Made by a program: the position numbers and the translations under genes. Source: VAZQ01 sp046733355 (lineage in GTDB: Bacteria > Pseudomonadota > Alphaproteobacteria > Rhizobiales > Xanthobacteraceae). From it: 22,408 nucleotides of DNA. Position 1 is the first letter of the stretch, and each line of letters opens with the position of its first letter. The notes under the pieces were generated by a model. The model saw only the letters and a list, made by a program, of their open reading frames with translations. It made no database searches and was not told the origin of the DNA. The stretch spans positions 1 through 22,408 of the forward strand of contig JBKPOZ010000195.1 in assembly GCA_046733355.1 (NCBI GenBank), written 5' to 3'. Shown here one piece after another: positions 16,033 through 22,408 of the stretch.

Positions 16033-16658
16033 TCAACCCCCAAAAAGCCAATAATGTTTGACCGTTTGCTTCAGCTCGGCGCCGTAGCTGTTCGACTCCG
16101 CCTCGCGATATTGACTCCGTTCGAAATAAATTGAGCCAATGAGAGCGTGTACCGCAGCCATGCTTTCAGCTGGTTCGGACGACCGTAGGATGACTCGGTT
16201 AGCCAACTCGAATGCCTCGTCCAGGTCGATCTCATATTGTGCTGCTGCTGCAAGGCACGGGGTTGATCTCGGTGAGTAATTTTACGGCGGCAGCGTCCAT
16301 GACGTCTTCCATTTTTCCGAACGCGCTGCCTTCAGCATCATAGAAGAACTCCTGGCCATCGATTCTTAGAGGCAGACGGAATTGCCTGTCCGTACCTGTC
16401 ACTTCGCCGGACACAGTCTGGCGCATATTTACGGGCAAAAAAGTTCGGATGGCTGTCGCAATTGTATCAACAGAAATTCCTACTTGGCACTACAATATCG
16501 GGCTGGTCTTTGCGAATAGCTATATCCCGAGCATGCTGTATTGAGTTTGCAGCGACGATTAGCCGGGTCACGGCTGCACGCAATCTGCCGGCCGCCACCT
16601 TGGGCGTGTAGCCAATGTCCGCTAGCGATTTTGGAACTGAAATCGGCTCGATAGGCAG
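16033..16658 (-). pseudogene. Broken gene for a TPR-type conserved protein, readable only across three frames
   Basis: Three consecutive minus-strand segments in three frames join into one protein. Segment 1 (16658 to about 16484) reads LPIEPISVPKSLADIGYTPK and ends DIVVPS. Segment 2 (about 16480 to 16256) reads GISVDTIATAIRTFLPVNMR, then RLPLRIDGQEFFYDAEG and ends LLTEINP. Segment 3 (about 16255 to 16033) reads LAAAAQYEIDLDEAFELANR, then AVHALIGSIYFERSQYREAE and ends WLFGG. Removing one base near 16480 and one near 16250 restores continuity. It resembles rhizobial proteins with an N-terminal domain followed by TPR helices. The N-terminus is cut by TAG at 16659-16661 and the C-terminal repeats seem lost. 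Confidence 0.68.
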
Positions 16659-16721
16659 CTATTTCGATTCTACTCCTCCGCCAAGTTCATAGCTAGACAG
16701 AGATAGGGCCAGGCAAGATGG

Positions 16722-17042
16722 TCAGGGCCGATCCGGGTTGCCCTCTTGCTTGCGTTGGAGGCATTGCGCCGCGCCCGGCTGACAGCTGATGCCGATATTC
16801 GAGCAGATCGGGTCGCCGGCGCCGCTGCGCGAGCAGGTCCGGCATTGGTCGGTCCAGCGCAGGCAGCTTGTCTCAACGTTGCCATAGTTTTGCACGTGGG
16901 TCTCGGTATTGAGTGGCGGGGGCGGGCTTTGTTCCGCCATGGTCACTCTGGCCATGACCGAGACAATTGTGATCAAGGCAAGCTGCGCAAGCACCATCCG
17001 CGGTCGAGGGGCGCTCACGACGATGCTCTCTTGTGCCGTCAT
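16722..17042 (-). CDS. Small secreted six-cysteine protein
   Basis: A 106-residue protein with an export signal: basic n-region (APRPR), hydrophobic core MVLAQLALITIVSVM and a likely cut after VTMA. The mature part is Pro-rich, then has six cysteines (60, 67, 70, 80, 87, 94) in the spacing C-x6-C-x2-C-x9-C-x6-C-x6-C, including CLRWTDQCRTC. I believe similar proteins exist in Bradyrhizobium-like genomes, without known function. The even cysteine number and export point to disulfides in the periplasm. The start at 17042 is tentative; 16997 is the alternative. Its 5' end overlaps the 5' end of the opposite-strand gene. Confidence 0.65.
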   Translation of the reverse strand: MTAQESIVVSAPRPRMVLAQLALITIVSVMARVTMAEQSPPPPLNTETHVQNYGNVETSCLRWTDQCRTCSRSGAGDPICSNIGISCQPGAAQCLQRKQEGNPDRP

Positions 17043-17433
17043 CCTGTGTCTGCTCGCAAGCTCGCCGCTTGAGGCCAAACGCCGCTGGAAGCACAGAGGC
17101 CACTCAAAGCACGCGGCGGTGCAGAACGAGCCGCAAACCCCCCGCACGCCCAATGACAAGGACGAATGCATCACGCTCTCGCAGGCTTTCTATGAGCAGG
17201 GCCAGGCCGTTTCCAGGCGGACGAAACAAAGCCTGCCGCGCGAATTCGTCCGCGTCGCCTCCGACCTCGATCAGTTTTGCGGCGAGGAGGAATTCGAGAA
17301 GGCACGCATCAGTATCAACTGGATGAACGCGTGCCTGCAAACTTTAGGCAAAGAGTCGAAAACCGAATCCTGCTCCCGCGACAAGGCCTACTTCTGCGCC
17401 ATTAATGCGCAGGCGGAGGGCTGCAAGGAGTAA
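17023..17433 (+). CDS. Secreted six-cysteine conserved hypothetical protein
   Basis: A 136-residue protein when started at 17023, where MLSCAVILCLLASSPLEA forms a signal peptide and GAGGGG lies about 10 bases upstream. The frame is open back to 16909, but those residues do not form a leader. After a basic His/Lys/Arg-rich linker (about 19-30), the mature part carries Cys49, 86, 104, 117, 125 and 134, with ECITLSQAFYEQGQAVSRR and LDQFCGEEEFEKARISINWM. Probably periplasmic with three disulfides. Function unknown. It is head-to-head with the other six-cysteine gene, and a palindromic repeat follows its stop directly. Confidence 0.7.
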   Translation: MLSCAVILCLLASSPLEAKRRWKHRGHSKHAAVQNEPQTPRTPNDKDECITLSQAFYEQGQAVSRRTKQSLPREFVRVASDLDQFCGEEEFEKARISINWMNACLQTLGKESKTESCSRDKAYFCAINAQAEGCKE

Positions 17434-17436
17434 CGT

Positions 17437-17507
17437 GTAGGATGGGTTGCCGAAGGCGAAAGCCATCGTGGTAAAGTGATGGGTTTTGGCTGCGCAACCC
17501 ATCCTAC
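17437..17507. repeat. Palindromic repeat GTAGGATGGGTTGC
   Basis: GTAGGATGGGTTGC (17437-17450) and GCAACCCATCCTAC (17494-17507) are perfect inverted copies, 43 bases apart, with small inner palindromes. It starts three bases after the stop of the preceding gene and could act as a transcription end or RNA stabiliser. Confidence 0.85.
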
Positions 17508-17638
17508 CGCTGCAGCACTCGGTGAACAGCTGTTCAGTTCAGAACTTGTTTGAAGGCGCAGACTCCGATTCGCAAGTTCCGGTTCCTGCAATTCCCTCTT
17601 GGAACTGAAGGGTTCGCCGGGGAAATCCCTGCCACTTC

Positions 17639-17663
17639 GGAACTGCCCGTTGCCTTTCTTGTT
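17639..17663 (+). promoter_or_regulatory. Candidate EcfG-type (general stress) promoter
   Basis: GGAAC (17639-17643), 16 bases, then TGTT (17660-17663) resembles the alphaproteobacterial EcfG consensus GGAAC-N16/17-CGTT with one mismatch. It lies 64 bp upstream of the DUF1236 gene start. Found by eye; other GGAAC words nearby lack a -10 partner. Confidence 0.33.
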
Positions 17664-17727
17664 GGGATAGAGAGCCGAGCCTATCGGCCGCACGGGGTCT
17701 TCACCCGATCATGAGAGGAACGTTGGC

Positions 17728-19167
17728 ATGAGGAAGACGGTATTACTTAGCACCGTTGCACTGCTGGCCGGCATAGGTATGGCCTCCGCGCAGGCGCCCG
17801 GGCAAGCACAATCCGGGAGCAGCAGTAGCGCGCAAACGCAACGGCACGAAGGCAGCAGCGCGCAACAAACGAAGGAGCAGCCAGGGCAGGCCCGGCATGA
17901 GCAAGGCATGACCCAGGGCAAATCGGGCACCGCCGCCCAGGCCCAGCCGCAACGTAACGAAGGCAAGGCTCAGCACGAGCCGACAACTGGACAAAACGTA
18001 GAGAAGCAAAAGCCCGCCGCCCGCAGCGAAGGAAATCGCGAGCGGACTACGGGACAGGGAGGTCAGGCCACATCGCAGCCTCAGCAGGGCCAGACCCAAC
18101 ACAAACAGGGCCAGCAGGCGCAGGAGCCTCAGCAGCCTCAGCAAGGGACACAGGGGCGTAGCGGCCAACAGGCGCAGCAGCCTCAGCAAAGCACTCAGGG
18201 TCGTAGCAGCCAGGAGACCCAGCAGCGGCAGCTGAGCCCGCAACAAGGACAAACCACCACCGGCGCGGCCAGCCAGCAGCCCAGCCAGCAGCAAGGTCAG
18301 GCCAAGTCCGGCTCCACCGTGCAGCAGCAGCAAACCGGCCAGGCAGGTCGTGCTGGCAACGCGACAGTCACGTTGAACGAGAGTCAGCGAACGCGCATCC
18401 GCGAGACGGTGCTCGTGCGCAGCGACGTGCCGCGCGTGGACCGCGTCGATTTCGCGCTGACCGTCGGCACTTTCGTACCTGAGCGCGTCCATCTCGTCGC
18501 GGTGCCTGAGGAGCTGATCACAATCCGACCGGAGTGGCGCGAAGACATGTACTTCGTGAGCGGCGATGACATCATCATCGTCGACCACAGCCACCGCATT
18601 GTTGCGGTCGTCGCCGCGGGTCCCACCACCGCGATGAATTCGCGGGAGTACGGCAGCTATGCCAGCACCCGCGGGACTTCGGCCAACCTGAGCACGGAAG
18701 AAATCCGCCAGCTGCAGATCGCGCTCAACCAGAAGGGCTTTGACGTGGGCAATCCCGACGGCGTGTTGGGGTCGCGCACCCGCCAGGCCTTGATTGCGTT
18801 CCAGAAGCAGCAAGGGTTCCAGGCATCCGGACAGTTCGATCAGCAGACAATGACGGCGCTTGGCGTCTCGGCCAACAATGCCGGGGCCCAGGGAGGTGCT
18901 GCATCATCGACTGGACAGGGCGGTACGAGCAACAAGCCCGCCGCAACCCAGAACGGTTCCTCTAACGGAGGAAGCAACATGCCCGCGGCGACTTCCGGCC
19001 AGGGCACGAGCGGCAGCACGAACATGCCTTCGCGCACGCCAGGCAGCAGCGGCAGCACGAATATGCCGTCGCACACGCAAGGGACCAGCGGCGGCAGCAC
19101 GACTATGCCATCGCATACGCAAGGCAGCAGCGGCAGCACCAACATGCCGAGCGGCCAATCAAAATAG
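17728..19167 (+). CDS. Gln-rich exported protein with DUF1236 and peptidoglycan-binding domain
   Basis: A 479-residue protein with a Sec signal (MRKTVLLSTVALLAGIGMASA, then QAPG). Residues about 22-210 are low-complexity, rich in Gln, Gly and Ser, with a repeated PQQ-x-TQGRS unit. Residues about 212-297 match DUF1236 (VPRVDRVDFALTVGTFVPER, then DDIIIVDHSHRIVAVV). Residues about 322-380 are a peptidoglycan-binding 1 domain (LQIALNQKGFDVG, GSRTRQALIAFQKQQGF). The tail is a five-fold SGSTNMPSHTQG-like repeat. It likely bridges cell wall and periplasm. GAGAGGA precedes the ATG by 9 bases. A strong terminator follows, so it is probably monocistronic. Confidence 0.88.
   Translation: MRKTVLLSTVALLAGIGMASAQAPGQAQSGSSSSAQTQRHEGSSAQQTKEQPGQARHEQGMTQGKSGTAAQAQPQRNEGKAQHEPTTGQNVEKQKPAARSEGNRERTTGQGGQATSQPQQGQTQHKQGQQAQEPQQPQQGTQGRSGQQAQQPQQSTQGRSSQETQQRQLSPQQGQTTTGAASQQPSQQQGQAKSGSTVQQQQTGQAGRAGNATVTLNESQRTRIRETVLVRSDVPRVDRVDFALTVGTFVPERVHLVAVPEELITIRPEWREDMYFVSGDDIIIVDHSHRIVAVVAAGPTTAMNSREYGSYASTRGTSANLSTEEIRQLQIALNQKGFDVGNPDGVLGSRTRQALIAFQKQQGFQASGQFDQQTMTALGVSANNAGAQGGAASSTGQGGTSNKPAATQNGSSNGGSNMPAATSGQGTSGSTNMPSRTPGSSGSTNMPSHTQGTSGGSTTMPSHTQGSSGSTNMPSGQSK
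18970..19155 (+). repeat. Tandem coding repeat of the NMPS tail
   Basis: About five copies of a 36-45 base unit encode variants of SGSTNMPSHTQG at the C-terminus of the DUF1236 protein. Copies differ by single substitutions and small indels. Such tracts change copy number by slippage. Confidence 0.75.
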
Positions 19168-19184
19168 CTGCAACAAGACCCTCC

Positions 19185-19213
19185 AGCCCCGCCCTAGGCG
19201 GGGCTTTTTTCTT
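19185..19213 (+). terminator. Rho-independent terminator after the DUF1236 gene
   Basis: AGCCCCGCC (19185-19193) and GGCGGGGCT (19197-19205) form a perfect 9-bp stem with a three-base loop, followed by a T-rich run. It lies 18 bases after the stop codon. Confidence 0.92.
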
Positions 19214-19261
19214 GCTCCTGGATCGTCCTGGGCATCCTCCGACGAGGGGGTGCGACGGTCG

Positions 19262-19507
19262 TTACGACTCGCGCTCGCACTTGGCCATGAAGCTGTTCTT
19301 CGCGGCGCCTGCGAGCGGTTTGCCGCTGCTGTCCACGGCTTTCGGCTCGCAAGCCTCGCGCTTGCACTTCTTCACAAAGCTCGCCTTCGCAGCGCCGGCG
19401 AGCGGCTTGCCGTTCTTGTCGATGGCCTTGCTCTCACAGGTTTCCTGCCCGCCTGCGCTGGCCATGGCAAACGCAGACAGGACAGCGGCGAGGAACAGTC
19501 GTTTCAT
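19262..19507 (-). CDS. PsiF-repeat exported protein
   Basis: An 81-residue protein with a signal peptide (MKRLFLAAVLSAFAMASA, then GGQ) and two tandem PsiF repeats: CESKAIDKNGKPLAGAAKAS with FVKKC, then CEPKAVDSSGKPLAGAAKNS with FMAKC. Each repeat has a Cys pair. PsiF was named in E. coli as a phosphate-starvation-inducible gene, but its activity is unknown. GGAGAG lies 6 bases before the ATG. It is convergent with the DUF1236 gene across the terminator. An unusual cluster of GAAC/GTTC words lies upstream. Confidence 0.9.
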   Translation of the reverse strand: MKRLFLAAVLSAFAMASAGGQETCESKAIDKNGKPLAGAAKASFVKKCKREACEPKAVDSSGKPLAGAAKNSFMAKCERES

Positions 19508-19521
19508 TTTCGCTCTCCATC

Positions 19522-19578
19522 GTTCATCAGAACATTTGTTCGCACTTTCTACTTACCTCACCTGAACGGCGGCTGAAC
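19522..19578. promoter_or_regulatory. Cluster of GAAC/GTTC half-sites upstream of psiF-like gene, LexA-box-like
   Basis: Five half-sites occur within 57 bases: GTTC at 19522, GAAC at 19530, GTTC at 19538, and GAAC at 19564 and 19575. The last two form GAAC-N7-GAAC, the form of the LexA box in alphaproteobacteria. The first three are spaced by 8 bases. Chance cannot be excluded for one box, but the density is high. Confidence 0.3.
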
Positions 19579-19602
19579 GCTCGATACGGCCCTAACCTTT
19601 CG

Positions 19603-19665
19603 CCGTCATCGTTGAGGTGTGAGCGAGCACAGCGAGCGTTGCGCCGAGCGCCTCGAGAATGACGG
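19603..19665. repeat. Degraded copy of the CGTCATCCTGAGG palindromic repeat
   Basis: CCGTCATCGTTGAGG (19603-19617) and CCTCGAGAATGACGG (19651-19665) are inverted arms matching at 12 of 15 positions. The inside keeps GAGCGAGCACAGCGAGCG-like sequence, as in the repeat between dctQ and dctM. It lies just beyond the 3' end of the HerA-like gene. Confidence 0.7.
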
Positions 19666-19693
19666 ATTGGGATGAGTGCTTGTGGCACGAATA

Positions 19694-21277
19694 CTACCGT
19701 CGCAGAATGCCGCCCATGGTACCGCGCACGATGGCGCGGCCAATTGATCCTGCGGTTTTGCCGCCGAGCGATTTTTCCACGTCTTTGGCGATCTGGCCTC
19801 CGATGCTGCGGGTCACGTTACGCGCAATCTTTTGTCCGCTGGTGAGCCGCCTGCCGCGCGTATTGGTGCCGAATATCGCGCTGAGCCAGTTTCCAATTGT
19901 CGCAAGAATCCCGCCGCCGGCAGGCGGTGCCTCGGCAGTGCCACCGGTGCCGCTCGTCGGCGCCGGGACCGGCGCTGTCGAGCCGGACTGCTGCACGCGC
20001 TTTTGCAGCACTTCGTACGCCGATTCCGAATCCACCGTCTGGTCGTATTTGCCCTTGACCGGGCTTTTCGCCATGAGCGCCTGCCGCTCCGCGGGCGTGA
20101 TCGGCCCCACGCGGGCCGAGGGTGGGCGGATTATGGCGCGGTCGACCATCGCCGGAATGCCGTTTCCCTCGAGGAAGGAAACCAGCGCCTCGCCCTTGCC
20201 GAGCTCGGTGATGACCTTGGCGGCGTCGAGCGCCGGATTCGGCCGCAGCGTATCGGCCGCCGACTTCACCGCCTTCTGATCGCGCGGCGTGAACGCACGT
20301 AATGCGTGCTGCACGCGGTTTCCCAATTGCGCGAGCACCTTCTCGGGCACGTCAAGCGGGTTCTGCGTGACAAAATAAACGCCCACCCCCTTCGACCTGA
20401 CCAGACGCACGATCTGCTCGATCTTGTCCAGAAGCGCCTTCGGGGCATCGGTGAAGAGCAGATGCGCCTCGTCGAAGAAGAACACGAGCTTCGGCTTCGG
20501 CGGATCGCCGACCTCGGGGAGGTGCTCAAACAGCTCGGAGAGCAGCCAGAGGAGAAACGTGGCATAGAGCCGCGGGTTCTCCATGAGCTTGTCGGCAGCG
20601 AGGATGTTGACGATACCGCGGCCCTGCGCGTCGGTGCGCAGGAAATCTTTTAGCTCGAGCGCAGGCTCAGTGAAGAATTTCTCCCCGCCCTGATTCTGCA
20701 GCACGAGCAGCTGGCGCTGGATGGCGCCTACCGTTGGCTTCGAAACATTGCCGTACCGGGTCGTAAGCTCGGCTGCATGATCGGCCACATAGCCCAGCAT
20801 CGCGCGCAAGTCTTTCATATCGAGAAGCAGAAGCCCCTGCTCGTCAGCCACGCGGAACACAACATTGAGCACGCCTTCCTGCACCTCATTGAGATTCATG
20901 AGGCGGGAGAGCAGGAGCGGGCCCATCTCAGAAACGGTCGCGCGCACCGGATGGCCTTGGTCGCCGAACAAGTCCCAGAAGATCACCGGAAACGCATCGG
21001 CCTCGTAGGTCAACCCCATGCTTTTTGCGCGCGAGACGAACGCCTCCCGGGGCTCGCCCATGGTGGAAATGCCCGATAGGTCACCCTTGATGTCAGCGGC
21101 GAATACGGAGACCCCCGCGCGCGAGAGCCCCTCGGCCAGAACCTGCAGGGTGACTGTCTTGCCGGTTCCGGTCGCGCCGGCGACGAGTCCATGGCGATTG
21201 GCAAGCGCGAGCGTGAGCACCGCGGGCTTGCTGCCCTTGCCGACGAATATCGTGCCTTCCTGATCGATGCTGCTCAT
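19694..21277 (-). CDS. HerA-like ATPase (DUF853, YjgR family)
   Basis: A 527-residue P-loop ATPase of the FtsK/HerA class. Walker A is GATGTGKT (34-41), Walker B is VFFFDEAH (265-272, Asp269 and Glu270), and VYFVTQNPLDVPEKVLAQLG is the sensor region. FAADIKGDLSGIS near 59-71 is typical of DUF853/YjgR, which lacks the HAS-barrel of archaeal HerA. A Pro/Gly-rich linker at about 430-460 leads to a C-terminal tail with repeated GG and basic residues. It is cytoplasmic; the role (DNA translocation or other) is unproven. No nuclease gene (NurA-like or Sir2-like) is adjacent, so it looks like the housekeeping type, not a defence pair. Confidence 0.92.
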   Translation of the reverse strand: MSSIDQEGTIFVGKGSKPAVLTLALANRHGLVAGATGTGKTVTLQVLAEGLSRAGVSVFAADIKGDLSGISTMGEPREAFVSRAKSMGLTYEADAFPVIFWDLFGDQGHPVRATVSEMGPLLLSRLMNLNEVQEGVLNVVFRVADEQGLLLLDMKDLRAMLGYVADHAAELTTRYGNVSKPTVGAIQRQLLVLQNQGGEKFFTEPALELKDFLRTDAQGRGIVNILAADKLMENPRLYATFLLWLLSELFEHLPEVGDPPKPKLVFFFDEAHLLFTDAPKALLDKIEQIVRLVRSKGVGVYFVTQNPLDVPEKVLAQLGNRVQHALRAFTPRDQKAVKSAADTLRPNPALDAAKVITELGKGEALVSFLEGNGIPAMVDRAIIRPPSARVGPITPAERQALMAKSPVKGKYDQTVDSESAYEVLQKRVQQSGSTAPVPAPTSGTGGTAEAPPAGGGILATIGNWLSAIFGTNTRGRRLTSGQKIARNVTRSIGGQIAKDVEKSLGGKTAGSIGRAIVRGTMGGILRR

Positions 21278-21388
21278 GACCGCACCGTCCGCTAAAAACC
21301 CGCCGGGGACATATTAGCCGGATGATCGCAGTTGACCAACTTGCATAAAACTTGCATCGCCTGCGGATCGATCCAGAGGAGCACAGTT

Positions 21389-22315
21389 ATGAGCCAACGA
21401 TCGTTTCTGCCCGCCTTCGCCTTGAGCCTCGCGCTCGGGCTTGCGCTGTGGATTGGCGCCGCAGCTGACGCGGATGCGCAGACCAAGGTCAGGTTCGTGT
21501 TGAACTGGAAATACCAGGGGCCGCAAGGAATATTCTTCCTGCCCGAGGACCGCGGCTACTACAAGGCCGAAGGGCTCGAGATGACCATCGACCAGGGCAG
21601 CGGCTCGGGTGCTGCCGTACCGCTCGTCGCAAACGGCACCTATGATGTCGGCTTCGGCGACATCAACGCACTGATCGAGCTTGCCGGCCGTCAGCCCCAG
21701 GACGCGCCGATCGCCGTCTACGTCATGTACAATCAGCCGCCCTTCACGGTCGCGGTGAAGGCAGAGAGCCCGATCAAGTCGCCCAAGGATTTCGAAGGCA
21801 AGACTCTCGGCGGCGCCGCCAATGATGCCGCGCTCAAGCTCTTTCCCGCCTTCTGCAAGCTCGCGCACATCGACTGCACGAAGGTGAAGATCACCAACAT
21901 GCAACCCAACCTGCGCGAGCAGATGCTCATGTAGGGCCAGGTCGACGGCGTGTTCGGCTACGTGAACACCATCCGCTTCTCCGCCAAGCTCATGGGCGTC
22001 GAAGAGAAGCAACTCCGCTACATCAATTTCGGCAACTACGGCATGGACCTCTATTCCAACGGCATCATCGTTTCGAAAAAGCTCGTGCACGATAACCCGC
22101 AGGCGGTACGCGGGCTCCTGCGCGCCATCAACAAGGGCGTGATCGACGCGATCAAGGATCCGGATGCGGCTGTGGCGGCGGTCGCCAAACGCGAGTCGTT
22201 GATCAAGATTCCGGTCGAGCGCGAGCGGCTCGATGCCACACTGCGCGAGGAGATGAATCACCCGGAGATTGCCGATTTTGTTGCAAAACTCATTGATGGC
22301 TCGCGCGAACGGTGA
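21389..22315 (+). pseudogene. NMT1/THI5-type ABC substrate-binding protein with in-frame amber and truncated 3' end
   Basis: Periplasmic binding protein of the NMT1/THI5-like class, as used by nitrate/sulfonate/taurine or pyrimidine-precursor importers. The start at 21389 has GAGGAG 8 bases upstream and a signal peptide (MSQRSFLPAFALSLALGLAL, cut near DADA). KVRFVLNWKYQGPQGIFFLP, GYYKAEGLEMTIDQGSGSG and YDVGFGDINALIELA are family-typical. A TAG at 21932-21934 interrupts LREQMLM and GQVDGVFGYV, and the frame continues unchanged to 22315. The final residues after about MNHPEIA do not look like the family, and an insertion sequence seems to begin there. Without the amber the product would be 308 residues, roughly 30 short. 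Likely non-functional unless the TAG is an error. Confidence 0.82.
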
Positions 22316-22408
22316 TTCGCTGTTCTGAGGCGATTCGCTGTGGAGGCGGGCGATGATGGGACGACTCAATCATGATCAAGGGCAGTTGTTCTATTCGTTC
22401 CGTCTTGA
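22271..22408 (+). mobile_element. Left end of an insertion sequence (partial)
   Basis: The boundary near 22271 is inferred. Up to about there the substrate-binding gene reads normally; after it comes TTTTGTTGCAAAACTC, which looks like an IS end, a repeated word GATTCGCTGT (22314-22323 and 22332-22341) and then a transposase start. The right end lies outside the window, so target duplication cannot be checked. Confidence 0.42.
22353..22408 (+). CDS. Transposase N-terminus (IS5/IS1182-like), cut by window edge
   Basis: The frame begins MMGRLNHDQGQLFYSFRL and runs open to the end of the window. This start resembles IS1182/IS5-type (DUF772-containing) transposases of Rhizobiales. GGAGG lies at 22342-22346, fitting either ATG (22353 or 22356). 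Only 18 residues are visible, so the family is provisional. Confidence 0.6.
   Translation, partial: MMGRLNHDQGQLFYSFRL

Noticed and set aside
16909..17022. Longer N-terminus for the plus-strand six-cysteine protein
   Set aside because: The extra residues come before a good signal peptide and would block it; the region also codes for the opposite-strand protein.
17743..18813. 356-codon minus-strand Leu-rich frame opposite the Gln-rich gene
   Set aside because: CAG/CAA repeats read backwards give Leu codons; not a membrane protein. The plus frame has a signal peptide and two known domains.
19694..21277. HerA-like ATPase as part of an anti-phage system
   Set aside because: No adjacent nuclease, Sir2 or DUF4297-type partner; motifs fit the common DUF853/YjgR family.
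21932..21934. Amber codon as programmed recoding (pyrrolysine or readthrough)
   Set aside because: No supporting signal or machinery seen, the gene is also truncated at its 3' end, and one C-to-T change from CAG explains it.
21314..22369. 351-codon minus-strand frame opposite the broken binding-protein gene, uninterrupted at the amber
   Set aside because: Tempting because it crosses the TAG without a stop, but the product has no recognisable motif and the plus frame is clearly a binding protein on both sides of the TAG.

Overview
The window looks like a chromosomal accessory stretch of an alphaproteobacterium of the order Hyphomicrobiales (Bradyrhizobium/Xanthobacteraceae-like). This is inferred from high GC, an ABC_sub_bind protein starting MRRREFIAL, a DUF1236 protein, PsiF-repeat and TRAP proteins, and several palindromic intergenic repeats of a kind common in that group. 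No rRNA, tRNA or CRISPR array was seen.

Layout. (1) 1-1923, minus strand: an AraC-type regulator, then a frameshifted periplasmic binding protein that runs off the left edge. (2) 2222-5245, plus strand: a stress-like block of Dps, haloperoxidase-type alpha/beta hydrolase, NmrA-like NAD(P)-binding protein, exported cupin and a small unknown protein. (3) 5620-6736, minus strand: a Xre/RES toxin-antitoxin pair. (4) 6828-13864: a likely catabolic block. A glutamine-synthetase-like ligase diverges from a Rieske oxygenase alpha subunit. A VapBC pair follows, then a complete TRAP transporter (DctP, DctQ, DctM). (5) 14027-15804, minus strand: cytochrome P450 and a VOC/PhnB-like protein. (6) 16033-17433: a broken TPR-type gene reconstructed over three frames, and two head-to-head genes for small secreted six-cysteine proteins. 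(7) 17728-19507: a Gln-rich exported DUF1236/peptidoglycan-binding protein with a strong terminator, and a PsiF-repeat protein. (8) 19694-22408: a HerA-like ATPase, and an NMT1/THI5-type binding protein with an in-frame amber codon whose 3' end seems cut by an insertion sequence. The transposase of that element starts at the right edge.

How the parts may work together. The TRAP system could import an organic anion, and the Rieske oxygenase and P450 could oxidise it. The GS-like ligase could glutamylate an amine, as in aniline-type pathways. This is inference; no substrate can be read from the sequence. The spaces between genes are unusually rich in nested hairpin repeats. One two-hairpin module occurs twice, and two repeats split the TRAP operon. 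At least three genes are broken (frameshifts, amber codon, IS truncation), so this is either a decaying accessory region or a sequence with residual indel errors.
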